From: an uncultured Clostridia bacterium
GTDB lineage: Bacteria; Bacillota; Clostridia; TANB77; CAG-508
DNA: 24,468 nucleotides
Direction of reading: 5' to 3'
Assembly: GCA_947628395.1 (NCBI GenBank)
Contig: CANQZP010000012.1
Coordinates: 1 to 24,468 of the forward strand
The notes below the pieces were generated by a model, which saw only the letters and a program-made list of their open reading frames with translations, searched no databases and had not been told where the DNA came from. Positions 7,296-14,637 of the stretch are shown in pieces. Every line of letters begins with the position of its first letter. Position 1 is the stretch's first letter. A program made the position numbers and the translations under genes.

Positions 7296-7355
7296 GGCTT
7301 TGTAGGAGCGATTTTAATCGCCCGCTTCTTCGAAGCAATCTATATTTCTAAAGCC
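7296..7355. repeat. 60-base intergenic element with terminal GGCTTT/AAAGCC and two internal hairpins
   Basis: The element is bounded by GGCTTT (7296-7301) and its complement AAAGCC (7350-7355). Inside are two hairpins: GCGATTTTAATCGC (7308-7321) and GCTTCTTCGAAGC (7324-7336). The core (GTAGG-GCGATT-AATCGCCCG-CTTCGAAG) recurs in opposite orientation at about 18541-18576, so this is a dispersed repeat. It lies between the rpmF terminator and the der promoter. Confidence 0.65.
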
Positions 7356-7379
7356 GATTCTTTCTATATAATAAACAAA

Positions 7380-7409
7380 AGGTTAGTCGATTTAATTATC
7401 GACTAACCT
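7380..7409 (-). terminator. rpmF terminator
   Basis: This is a perfect 12-base-pair hairpin with a six-base loop: AGGTTAGTCGAT and its complement (7380-7391, 7398-7409). A TTTTGTTTATT tract follows on the minus strand. It lies 15 bases past the rpmF stop and is a canonical Rho-independent terminator. Confidence 0.9.
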
Positions 7410-7423
7410 CAAAATTTATTTTT

Positions 7424-7606
7424 CTAGTCCTCATTAACAGAAACAACTTGTTTTCCATTATAATATCCACAGTTTGAACAAACTCTATGTGGTAAAACTG
7501 GTTCATGGCAATGTGAACAAGTTCCTAAATTTTTCTCTTCTATTTTCCAAGTTGATCTTTTATTTCCAGTTCTAGCTTTAGACCATCTTCTTTTTGGTTG
7601 TGCCAT
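7424..7606 (-). CDS. rpmF: 50S ribosomal protein L32
   Basis: This 60-residue protein has the family-typical N-terminus MAQPKRRWSKART and a zinc ribbon with CSHC and CSNC pairs, so it is the zinc-binding (C+) form of L32, a component of the large ribosomal subunit. A GGAGGGAG site precedes the ATG. It is transcribed alone, from a near-perfect promoter through a 66-base leader to a strong terminator. The usual upstream partner, a YceD/DUF177 protein, is absent; plsC and cmk lie upstream instead. Confidence 0.97.
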   Translation of the reverse strand: MAQPKRRWSKARTGNKRSTWKIEEKNLGTCSHCHEPVLPHRVCSNCGYYNGKQVVSVNED

Positions 7607-7678
7607 CTCTACTCCCTCCTTGCTTTTAAAGTATATTTATTTAATTTAAAATTTAACATTTTTTTAAGGTACTAAACT

Positions 7679-7707
7679 AGTATACTAGATTTTTCGCCTA
7701 TTGTCAA
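7679..7707 (-). promoter_or_regulatory. Strong promoter of rpmF
   Basis: TTGACA (7707-7702), a 17-base spacer and TATACT (7684-7679) on the minus strand form an almost consensus vegetative promoter. It starts just inside the region after the plsC stop, so rpmF is probably expressed independently of the upstream operon. Confidence 0.85.
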
Positions 7708-7718
7708 TACTTTAAAAA

Positions 7719-8327
7719 TCATTTTTTAGAATAATTTATATCTCTAAGTTCAACTACTTTCGCCATAAGCTCTTTTGTCAAAATATCTACAAACTCTCTA
7801 TCATGAGCCTTATCCTTAAATCCAGAATAATCTATAGGCTCCCCAAAAGTATAAATAACTTTTTTAAAAGGCTTAAAATCTCCTTGAACTCCAAAAGGAA
7901 TAACAGGAACACCAGCTCTTATAGCTATATTAATAGCACCATTTTTAGGCTTTACTCCTTTTGCCAATCCATTTCTAGTCCCTTCCGGATACATCCCTAA
8001 TATTTCACCCTTTTTCAAAATTTTTAACGAAGTCTTTATTGCTTCAGTATCCTTTTTATCTCTAGAAACTGGGAAAAGTTCAAACACATAAGCTATAAAT
8101 CTAAAACCAACATTTTTAAATAATTCCTCTTTTGCCATAAATCTTAATTTACGGTTGCAACAAGCAATTAATGCAGGAGCATCTAACCCATGAACATGGT
8201 TTCCACAAATAATTGCAGCAGAATCTTTTGGAACATTTTCCAATCCGACAATTTTTACTCTAAATAATATTTTTGCAACTACATAAGAAATAGACTTAAT
8301 AATAGCTCTACATATTTTTCTAAACAT
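7719..8327 (-). CDS. plsC: 1-acyl-sn-glycerol-3-phosphate acyltransferase
   Basis: This PlsC/LPLAT-family enzyme acylates lysophosphatidic acid to phosphatidic acid at the membrane. The 202-residue protein shows the catalytic H-x4-D motif (H44 to D49, in GNHVHGLDAP), the F-P-V-S-R-D block and the acyl-acceptor motif PEGTR at 114-118. An N-terminal hydrophobic stretch may bind the membrane. Its ATG directly abuts the cmk stop codon, with GGAGGA inside the cmk 3' end, so translation is coupled. The cmk-plsC pair is common in Firmicutes. PlsY, which makes its substrate, is encoded in the next operon. Confidence 0.93.
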   Translation of the reverse strand: MFRKICRAIIKSISYVVAKILFRVKIVGLENVPKDSAAIICGNHVHGLDAPALIACCNRKLRFMAKEELFKNVGFRFIAYVFELFPVSRDKKDTEAIKTSLKILKKGEILGMYPEGTRNGLAKGVKPKNGAINIAIRAGVPVIPFGVQGDFKPFKKVIYTFGEPIDYSGFKDKAHDREFVDILTKELMAKVVELRDINYSKK

Positions 8328-8993
8328 CTATTTTTTTCCTCCAGCTCTTATTATCTCTTCCATCTTTTTTACAACTTCATCAATACTCATATTAGTAGTA
8401 TCTACAAGTACTGCATCATCAGCCATTTTTAAAGCACCTATAGGCTTATTTTTATCATTTTCATCTCTAAAGCTAACATTTTGTAAAACTTCATCATAAG
8501 TACACTCTATCCCCTTTTCTCTATTTTCTTTAAATCTCCTCGTAGCTCTTTCTTCAAGAGTAGCATCTAAGTAAATCTTTACATCAGCATTTGGAAAGAC
8601 ATAAGTTCCAATGTCTCTTCCTTCTAAAATAACATCTTTTCCCTCTGACATTTTTCTTTGCATTTCAACCATTTTTAGACGCACACCAATAATAGCTGAA
8701 ACTTGAGATACAATTTTAGTAACCTCATTTGATCTAATTTCTTTTGTAACATCTTCTCCATTTAAAAATACTTTTTCAATGCCATTGTCTTTTTTAAACT
8801 CAATATTCAAATTATCTATTTCATCAATAATTTTATTCTCTTCATCTAAATTAAAATTCTTTCTAATCGTCATTAAAGCAACACATCTATATGTTGCTCC
8901 AGTATCAAAATTCCACAAATTAAGTCTATCAGCCAAAATTTGAGTAACTGTTCCTTTTCCACTTCCAGCAGGGCCATCAACTGCAACTATCAT
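8328..8993 (-). CDS. cmk: Cytidylate kinase
   Basis: Cmk phosphorylates CMP and dCMP using ATP for nucleotide recycling and CTP supply. The 221-residue sequence has the P-loop GPAGSGKGT (7-15), the CMP-binding region with EGRDIGTYVFP and the LID-like ATRRFKENREKG segment. A consensus AGGAGG site lies five bases before the ATG. It starts nine bases after the P-loop/Asp23 gene and abuts plsC, so it belongs to the five-gene transcript. It appears complete and cytoplasmic. Confidence 0.97.
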   Translation of the reverse strand: MIVAVDGPAGSGKGTVTQILADRLNLWNFDTGATYRCVALMTIRKNFNLDEENKIIDEIDNLNIEFKKDNGIEKVFLNGEDVTKEIRSNEVTKIVSQVSAIIGVRLKMVEMQRKMSEGKDVILEGRDIGTYVFPNADVKIYLDATLEERATRRFKENREKGIECTYDEVLQNVSFRDENDKNKPIGALKMADDAVLVDTTNMSIDEVVKKMEEIIRAGGKK

Positions 8994-9002
8994 AATAACC
9001 TC

Positions 9003-9857
9003 CTATTTTAATTCCTCGTTAAAATGTATATTTTTAGCAATTATATCTACTCTAGATACATACATTGCTGTCAAATTCTCAATCTCTCTAGTAATCTTTT
9101 TCTTCAAATTTACTAATGTATCAACTATATTATTTCCAAATTCTACAGAAACTTCTATATATAAAATGACTCCACCAACTTCATTATCAGTTTTATCAAT
9201 CCTTACTTTTAAAACTTTATAAATCCCATCAGTTTTAGAGGCAACATTTTGAATAATACCTTTAAAAACACTATCAGAAATCGTAAAATTTCCCATATAA
9301 CTAAAAGTAGGTCTTATTATAGATTTTTCAGAAATATAAGGCACTTCATCCTTGCCTTTGGATTTAAAAATCTGAAGTGGATCTAATAAGTAACCTGAAA
9401 AATCTTTTTTTATTTCAAAAGTAGGAACAGGAATAACATGTTTTCCTTCAGTTACTCTAATCCTTCTTGCAGTTTCCATTTCCTCCTCTGTTGCAACTTC
9501 ATTTATATAAACTCTTTCAGAAATAGGAGATAATCCCAAATTACTTGCAATTTTATCAACCATATCATCAGAAGTTCCAAGTATTAAAATACTTTCAGGT
9601 TTATACTTTTTTAAAGCATCTTGAACCTCTTTTCGTTTTTCTTCATTTCCAAATAGAGCATTTCGAACAGTTTCAATTTTAGTTGGTGCTTTTTTTGCAG
9701 AAACACCTGCAACCACTTCATTATCTTTAATCAGTAAACCATCATCTATAATAAAGTTTATATTTTTACTACTTGCAACATATCCAGCTCTATAACTTTT
9801 ACCTGTACCAGAAGGTCCAACAAAAGCATAAGTCTTAATTTTAAGTAAATTGTGCAT
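9003..9857 (-). CDS. P-loop ATPase fused to Asp23/Gls24-like domain
   Basis: I place the start at the ATG at 9857 (MHNLLKIKTY), four bases after a GGAGG site, giving 284 residues. A longer in-frame start would add a hydrophobic stretch translated from the upstream gene's C-terminal low-complexity region. The N-terminal half is a small nucleotide-binding domain with a Walker A motif GPSGTGKS (14-21) and a hydrophobic strand ending D-D-G at 38-40. The last about 80 residues (alternating strands with Y-I-E-V-S-V and the V-S-R-V-D-I-I end) resemble the Asp23/Gls24 envelope-stress domain. It lies 13 bases after the DUF3298-type gene and 9 before cmk. The exact role is unknown. The Asp23 assignment rests on pattern and I am moderately sure of it. 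Confidence 0.75.
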   Translation of the reverse strand: MHNLLKIKTYAFVGPSGTGKSYRAGYVASSKNINFIIDDGLLIKDNEVVAGVSAKKAPTKIETVRNALFGNEEKRKEVQDALKKYKPESILILGTSDDMVDKIASNLGLSPISERVYINEVATEEEMETARRIRVTEGKHVIPVPTFEIKKDFSGYLLDPLQIFKSKGKDEVPYISEKSIIRPTFSYMGNFTISDSVFKGIIQNVASKTDGIYKVLKVRIDKTDNEVGGVILYIEVSVEFGNNIVDTLVNLKKKITREIENLTAMYVSRVDIIAKNIHFNEELK

Positions 9858-9870
9858 ATATCCTCCATTT

Positions 9871-11424
9871 TTAATCAACAGTAACAACAGTATCAAAAGT
9901 AGTATTATTAGTATCTGTACCACTTGTTATTCCATTTGTTACGTCATTAGTATTATTGTTATTATTAGTACTATTATTTATATTATCATCATCTACAACT
10001 GTATTTCCTACTGTATTATAATTATCATTTTCTTCATTATTCTCAATTATCTCATTATTTTCCTCAATAGGTTGTTCTTCGTGATTTTCTTCAACCTTTT
10101 CTTTTCCAGTTTCTTTATCAAAAACCTTAAGCTTTATATAATCACTATCAGCCTTTACATATCTATCATCTAGAATATAAAATTGCAAAGTTAATTTTGG
10201 ATCTTCATCCAGACTTTCCATTGCCTGTTTTTTTATTACATCCGAAATATACTTTTTATAATTAGACTTTGTACAAGAATATTTAACATAAGATTCCTGA
10301 AGTTCTACATTATTACTATCATTATTTTCAAAACTACTCAAAAAAGAAATATAATATATTCCTCTATCACTTTGACTAGCCTCTTTTTTAATACTTTCTA
10401 ATCGTTCTTTTATTACCTTCTTACATTCTTCTAACATATCTCCTTCTATGCCCATAGCAACTTTTATATCTATAGTACAATTATCATCTTCATAATATAC
10501 TCCATAATTTCTGTTATAAAAATACATAAGAACAGGAAGTTCCTCTAGCTCAAAAATATCTTCTTTATATAAATTTTCTTCAGATTTAAATCTATTATAT
10601 ATAGCTATATCTTCATAACAATCATACATAGGAATCATAAGTCTTATATCATTTACATATAAAAAAATCTGCTTTTCAGAAAAACTAAATTTAGGATTTT
10701 CCTCTAATGAATATTTATATATAAAGTTATATACATCATCTTCTAATTCCGAATAATTAATTCTTTCCATATTATAAAGTCCGTCTGAGCCTTCGCCCTC
10801 ATAATTCCAAGCAAATTGCTTATATGCAGCTTCTGCTATTATATTTTTCTTTGCTGCATTATAAGTAAACAAATCAGAAAAATTAATTTTATCTCCTGTA
10901 TCTAATCTATAATTTAAACCATCATAACTAAACTTGGTATCATTACCATACTCAATGAATTTACTAAAACTTATTGATAAAACATCTGAAAAATTAGCAT
11001 CACAAAATGTATTTATAGTGATTTTTTTTATTGATGCATCCTTTAATTCTTTATCAGTATACATTTTAAAAACTGTATCTTTAATTTCATTATTTATTTT
11101 ATCTTGAATAGACTCATTGTTTAAGCCAAAAATTTGCACATAGTCAATAGCTAATTTAGAATTTTCAGAAGAATTATAATTTATACTTTTCACTTCCAAA
11201 TCATTAACATTATATCTATCATCTAAATTAATTCCATTTATTCCATCATCTACCAGTTTCTCTCCTTCTACTTCATTACTTGAACTTTTACTTTCAATAA
11301 TAACTTGAGAAGTATCTTGACTATCATGAGTATTAGTATAAATAATAGCACCAATAGTAATTCCTAACAAAATTACAGAAAAAACAACTAAAAATATAAT
11401 TGTTTTTTTACTTAACTGGAACAT
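9871..11424 (-). CDS. Membrane-anchored DUF3298/RsiV-like protein with Asn-rich tail
   Basis: The start is the ATG at 11424 (MFQLSKK), because AAGGAGG lies six bases upstream inside the end of the preceding gene; the 17-base overlap implies translational coupling. This gives about 517 residues: a short cytoplasmic tail, one transmembrane helix (about 7-29) and a large extracellular part. A segment with LNYRLDTGDKINFSDLF followed by a helix matches the DUF3298 pattern found in RsiV, PdaC and related extracytoplasmic proteins. The last about 70 residues are Glu-, Asn- and Thr-rich low complexity. No sigma-factor gene is nearby, so an anti-sigma role is not supported. It is probably an envelope protein that works with the PstS-like neighbour. 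Confidence 0.72.
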   Translation of the reverse strand: MFQLSKKTIIFLVVFSVILLGITIGAIIYTNTHDSQDTSQVIIESKSSSNEVEGEKLVDDGINGINLDDRYNVNDLEVKSINYNSSENSKLAIDYVQIFGLNNESIQDKINNEIKDTVFKMYTDKELKDASIKKITINTFCDANFSDVLSISFSKFIEYGNDTKFSYDGLNYRLDTGDKINFSDLFTYNAAKKNIIAEAAYKQFAWNYEGEGSDGLYNMERINYSELEDDVYNFIYKYSLEENPKFSFSEKQIFLYVNDIRLMIPMYDCYEDIAIYNRFKSEENLYKEDIFELEELPVLMYFYNRNYGVYYEDDNCTIDIKVAMGIEGDMLEECKKVIKERLESIKKEASQSDRGIYYISFLSSFENNDSNNVELQESYVKYSCTKSNYKKYISDVIKKQAMESLDEDPKLTLQFYILDDRYVKADSDYIKLKVFDKETGKEKVEENHEEQPIEENNEIIENNEENDNYNTVGNTVVDDDNINNSTNNNNNTNDVTNGITSGTDTNNTTFDTVVTVD

Positions 11425-12361
11425 AACCTGCCTCCTTAGCAACCATTTGTCCTCTTTCTGATAACATAGCATCTACCAATTTTCTAGTAGTACTATTTTC
11501 CTTTTCATTTTTATTTATAACAATATAATAAGCAGTTGTAATTGGATATTCTCCATTTTTTATAGTATCAAAATTTGGAGCAACATCATTTATTTTTAAT
11601 AACTTAATTCCTTTAGCAGCCTCACTATCTATGACATCATACATAGTAGTTGCATAATAATAATACGAGTATCCTATAGCATTTTTACCATTATCATAAT
11701 TAGAAACCAAATTAATTATTTCTGACATAGATTCTACTAAATTTTCTTTAGGAGCATTCATCAATTTTAAATTTTTCATAACTAAATTTAACATACCAGT
11801 TTGACTTCCAGAATTTACTGGTCTTTGGAAAGCTTTTATTTCTTCCCTTTCTCCACCTAAATCACTCCAATTTCTTATATCACCAGTATAAATCTTTTGT
11901 ATATTCTCTAAAGAAAGACTATCTACTGGATTTTGACTATTAACATAGAAAACAAAACCTTCTTTTACAACAGGAATAACTTCAAGTTCTACACCTTTTT
12001 CTTCAGCAAGTTTTAATTCTTCTTCTGAAGGCTGAGTAACAACAATTAAGTCAGTTTCTCCATTTATTAATTTTTCATAAGCTGGATGTGTATTAGAATA
12101 TTCAATACTATCTACATCTATATTCTCTCCTACAAAATTTTTTATAAAAGCATTTGTAAGTGGTTGAGTAGCCAAAGACGCATCTACTCTAGGATAATTT
12201 TCATTAGAAAATAAAGGCTCATCTGAAATAACTTTTTCAGTTACCTTTTCTTCTTTTTTAGGTGCACCCTCATGAGTAAAAAAATAATACAAACTAACGC
12301 AAATAGCAGCCACAAGTATCATAATAATAATTGGCATTATAATAGGCATAACTTTTTTCAT
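11408..12361 (-). CDS. Membrane-anchored PstS-like phosphate-binding protein
   Basis: This 317-residue protein resembles the periplasmic-binding-protein domain of PstS. It has a D-A-S-L-A-T-Q-P-L start to the mature fold, a middle F-Q-R-P-V-N-S-G-S-Q-T-G ligand loop and an A-I-G-Y-S-Y-Y segment. An N-terminal hydrophobic helix (about 5-28) lacks a lipobox (the only Cys there is preceded by Ile), so it is probably tethered by an uncleaved helix rather than lipid. It is the first gene of the operon and overlaps the DUF3298-type gene by 17 bases. No PstC, PstA or PstB gene is present, so it may sense or buffer phosphate (or another anion) rather than feed an ABC importer. A PiT transporter is encoded one operon away. 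Confidence 0.8.
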   Translation of the reverse strand: MKKVMPIIMPIIIMILVAAICVSLYYFFTHEGAPKKEEKVTEKVISDEPLFSNENYPRVDASLATQPLTNAFIKNFVGENIDVDSIEYSNTHPAYEKLINGETDLIVVTQPSEEELKLAEEKGVELEVIPVVKEGFVFYVNSQNPVDSLSLENIQKIYTGDIRNWSDLGGEREEIKAFQRPVNSGSQTGMLNLVMKNLKLMNAPKENLVESMSEIINLVSNYDNGKNAIGYSYYYYATTMYDVIDSEAAKGIKLLKINDVAPNFDTIKNGEYPITTAYYIVINKNEKENSTTRKLVDAMLSERGQMVAKEAGYVPVK

Positions 12362-12393
12362 TTATAATTTCTCCCCTTTAATATTCTTTATAA

Positions 12394-12422
12394 ATTATAT
12401 CTATAAAAAACAAATTTGTAAA
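12394..12422 (-). promoter_or_regulatory. Promoter of the PstS-like/cmk/plsC operon
   Basis: TTTACA (12422-12417), a 17-base spacer and TATAAT (12399-12394) on the minus strand lie 33 bases upstream of the ATG at 12361, which itself has an AGGGGAG ribosome binding site. I saw no comparable promoter between the five genes. Confidence 0.75.
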
Positions 12423-12460
12423 CACGTTTTATATTATTAATAGTATTTTTCAAACATATT

Positions 12461-12494
12461 ATAAGGGCACAATGACTATCCATCATGCCCTTAT
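12461..12494 (-). terminator. Terminator-like hairpin after the small zinc-ribbon gene
   Basis: ATAAGGGCA (12461-12469) pairs with TGCCCTTAT (12486-12494), with a further ATG/CAT pairing inside the loop. It lies eight bases past the stop at 12503. The T tract is better on the plus side, so it may act in both directions. Confidence 0.6.
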
Positions 12495-12502
12495 TTTCGT
12501 TA

Positions 12503-12757
12503 CTATAAACCTTTTTCTACACCTTTGCCAATGTTTCCCAAATTAGAAAACTCTTCATTTAATAAAAATCTATTTAAATTTTTAGAATTAATACCAGTCT
12601 TAATAGAAATATCCTGAATCGTAGCACCAGCTCCATATTCTTCAAAATACCCTTTAAGCTTAGCCACATCCAAATTCTCACTAGCAATACAATTTCCACA
12701 AACCTGCATATCAGTTACAAAAAAATTACCACAACGAGGACACTTTTTAAATTCCAT
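12503..12757 (-). CDS. Small zinc-ribbon/helix protein, YvyF-like
   Basis: The start is taken at the ATG at 12757 (MEFKKCPRCG), eight bases after a GGAGG site; the ATG 15 bases earlier overlaps that site. The 84-residue protein has a zinc ribbon (CPRC at 6-9 and CGNC at 21-24). A helical part with DISIKTGINSKNLNRFL follows, reading like a short helix-turn-helix. The layout resembles the YvyF/TIGR03826 proteins found in Firmicute flagellar operons, but no flagellar gene is present here, so the resemblance may be only structural. It is probably a cytoplasmic DNA- or protein-binding regulator. A TGATAGAAT extended -10 element lies near 12797-12805 without a good -35. It has its own terminator. 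Confidence 0.7.
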   Translation of the reverse strand: MEFKKCPRCGNFFVTDMQVCGNCIASENLDVAKLKGYFEEYGAGATIQDISIKTGINSKNLNRFLLNEEFSNLGNIGKGVEKGL

Positions 12758-12845
12758 ATTCAATACCTCCATACTAAACTTCTATTATTTTTAGTTATTC
12801 TATCATATAAAAAATAAAAAGAAAATACTTTTTTATAAAAATAAT

Positions 12846-12860
12846 TGTTACTAGGTAACA
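12846..12860. promoter_or_regulatory. 15-base palindrome, possible operator
   Basis: TGTTAC-TAG-GTAACA is a perfect dyad of six-base arms. It lies about 90 bases upstream of the small zinc-ribbon gene, beyond its likely promoter, and next to the long inverted repeat. It resembles a dimer-binding site, but nothing identifies the protein. Confidence 0.35.
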
Positions 12861-12869
12861 CTGTTAATA

Positions 12870-13076
12870 TAGTAGATTTGAAAATCACTTAAAAATAAAG
12901 CTTTCGAATGTGATTGGAATGAGTGTATAGATTCTTAAAAAATTAAAATGAGGAAGCGATGGCTAGCGAAGCTAGAACAGCGAGAGGCTCGTTTTAATTT
13001 TTCTTAGAATCTATAACGAGTGTATTGAGCCGAGAAAGTCTTTATTTTTAAGTATTTTCAAATAATTATACTACTA
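12870..13076. repeat. 207-base long inverted repeat downstream of the PiT gene
   Basis: Arms at about 12870-12905 and 13034-13076 are complementary (TAGTAGATTTGAAAAT-type sequence, with AAGCTTTC meeting GAAAG). An inner pair at about 12925-12953 and 12988-13015 is nearly perfect, centred on TATAGATTCT and AATTAAAA-GAG. The centre contains CTAGCGAAGCTAG and GGCTCGTTT. The whole stretch can form one very long hairpin and starts 11 bases past the PiT stop codon. It may terminate transcription, but it is far longer than a terminator. A miniature mobile-element origin is plausible. It contains no convincing gene. Confidence 0.7.
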
Positions 13077-13086
13077 TAAGTAAAAA

Positions 13087-14070
13087 TTAAACCATATAAA
13101 TCCTCATTAAAAACTTCATTATCCAAAACGCAAGCCCAATACACACAGGAAAAGTAAAAAACCAAGCCTTAACAATATCAAAAAACTTGTCAAAATTAAC
13201 CTTTTCTTCAGTAGACGAAATAATAGAAACAGTCTTCACATGACTCGTACTAACAGGCAATCCATTTATACTAGAAACCAATAAAATAAAAACAGTAGAT
13301 ATATCACTTATTACTGCATTTTTTCTATTAAGAACAGTCAAATCATTTCCTAAAGTTTCAACTATCCTTCTACCGCCAGTAGAAACCCCAATAAACATAA
13401 TAATACAAGTAACTACAATTATCCAAATACAATCTTCTGGCAAAACCTCCTTAGGAATAACAAACCCATTCATAACACAATAAAAAACAATTAAAATTCC
13501 AATAAATTTTTGCCCATCTTGAGCACCATGCATAAACGAAACACCAAGACTCGATAAAATTTGAATAAACCTATTTTTTTCCAAACTATGTTTATTTTTT
13601 AACATACTATAAAATATCTTTGTAATAAAAAAAGTTCCAACAATAGAAAAAAATAACCCTATACCTATTTTACTCCAAGCATCAATGCTTACTTTCTCTA
13701 TTCCACCAGTTGCAAGTATAGCACCAGTAAGTCCAGCTACAATAGCATGAGTCTCACTAGTAGGAATTCCAAAAAACATAGAAGTATTCGCAAAAATTAT
13801 AGTAGCAATTATCCCAGAAAAAACAATACAAAGTCCCTGAATCTTATTCGTAAAACTAACCATCTCGGTAATTGTATTTGCAACAGATAAACTCACAAAG
13901 CACATAAAAATAATACCAAGTACATTAAAAAAAGCACTCCAAATAGCAGCCTTCTTAAAACTCATAACTTTTGTCCCAACCAAAGTAGAAATTGCATTAG
14001 GCGCATCTGTAAGTGCATTTGTATAAATTAAAAATATAATTGATAAATAAATTAAGATGTAAAAAATCAT
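13087..14070 (-). CDS. pit: PiT family inorganic phosphate transporter
   Basis: This 327-residue polytopic membrane protein belongs to the PiT family, which imports inorganic phosphate (often as a metal-phosphate complex) with H+ or Na+. Both family signature repeats are present: TNALTDAPNAISTLVGTK near residues 17-34 and GVSFMHGAQDGQKFIG in the second half. The ISTVFILLVSSINGLPVSTSH region also matches. Around ten hydrophobic segments are visible. An AAGGATGGGG site lies just before the ATG, nine bases after the transglycosylase stop, so it is the last gene of a polA-transglycosylase-pit unit. The DUF47/PhoU-like partner gene often found beside PiT is absent. A long inverted repeat follows the stop. 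Confidence 0.93.
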   Translation of the reverse strand: MIFYILIYLSIIFLIYTNALTDAPNAISTLVGTKVMSFKKAAIWSAFFNVLGIIFMCFVSLSVANTITEMVSFTNKIQGLCIVFSGIIATIIFANTSMFFGIPTSETHAIVAGLTGAILATGGIEKVSIDAWSKIGIGLFFSIVGTFFITKIFYSMLKNKHSLEKNRFIQILSSLGVSFMHGAQDGQKFIGILIVFYCVMNGFVIPKEVLPEDCIWIIVVTCIIMFIGVSTGGRRIVETLGNDLTVLNRKNAVISDISTVFILLVSSINGLPVSTSHVKTVSIISSTEEKVNFDKFFDIVKAWFFTFPVCIGLAFWIMKFLMRIYMV

Positions 14071-14079
14071 ACCCCATCC

Positions 14080-14619
14080 TTATTTAGTATAAAAAAACTT
14101 ATATATCTTATAATTCCTCAAAATTTTTCTAATATACATATTAGTTTCTTTATAAGGCACATTCTCTATATCACTTCCGTCAGCTTTAATTACTCCATCT
14201 TCAATCCATTTATTAACATTTCCAGTACCAGCATTATAAGCAATAATAGCAAGATTAATATTTCCATCATACTTTTCTATCAAATCAGAAATATATTTAG
14301 TACCAATCATTATATTCATTTCTTCATTATATAAATCTACATTCTCTATTCCAATTTTTTTACCAATTTCATCACCAGTATTTTTCATCAATTGCATCAA
14401 GCCTATCGCACTCTTTGAGGAATGTGCATTTTCATCAAAATTACTTTCAGACTTAATAACAGAATAAATTAAATACTTATCCACATCATATTCCTCTGAA
14501 TATTTTTCAACATATTCACTATATTTTATAGGAAATACTGTCTTTACTATAAAATTATATGCAAAAATCATTACTAAAATAACAACAATAATAAGTATAA
14601 CCCATTTTAGCTTTTTCAA
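14080..14619 (-). CDS. Membrane-anchored lytic transglycosylase (SLT domain)
   Basis: This enzyme cleaves the MurNAc-GlcNAc bond of peptidoglycan, forming 1,6-anhydro ends. The 179-residue protein has an N-terminal membrane helix (about 6-24) and a short Slt70-like domain. The catalytic Glu is E58 in the V-I-K-S-E-S-N-F motif, followed by SAIGLMQLM and the AYNAGTGNV substrate-binding motif. It therefore acts on the outer face of the membrane. The start is a TTG at 14619 with GAGGGTGG about eight bases upstream. It begins 18 bases after polA. In several clostridia a similar gene follows polA and coaE; coaE is missing here. Confidence 0.92.
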   Translation of the reverse strand: MKKLKWVILIIVVILVMIFAYNFIVKTVFPIKYSEYVEKYSEEYDVDKYLIYSVIKSESNFDENAHSSKSAIGLMQLMKNTGDEIGKKIGIENVDLYNEEMNIMIGTKYISDLIEKYDGNINLAIIAYNAGTGNVNKWIEDGVIKADGSDIENVPYKETNMYIRKILRNYKIYKFFYTK

Positions 14620-14637
14620 TTATTTTACCACCCTCTG

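Noticed and set aside
9858..9923. Longer N-terminus with a hydrophobic helix for the P-loop/Asp23 protein
   Set aside because: The extension overlaps the preceding gene's end and includes the strong GGAGG site. The family-like Walker A domain starts at the downstream ATG.
9850..10173. Plus-strand open frame with a hydrophobic Ile-rich product
   Set aside because: It is the reverse of the Asn-rich low-complexity tail of the DUF3298-type protein. The Ile-rich composition is an artefact of AAT/ATT complementarity.
11408..12361. Start of a complete pst phosphate ABC transporter operon
   Set aside because: No PstC, PstA or PstB gene follows. The next genes are a DUF3298-type protein, a P-loop/Asp23 protein, cmk and plsC.
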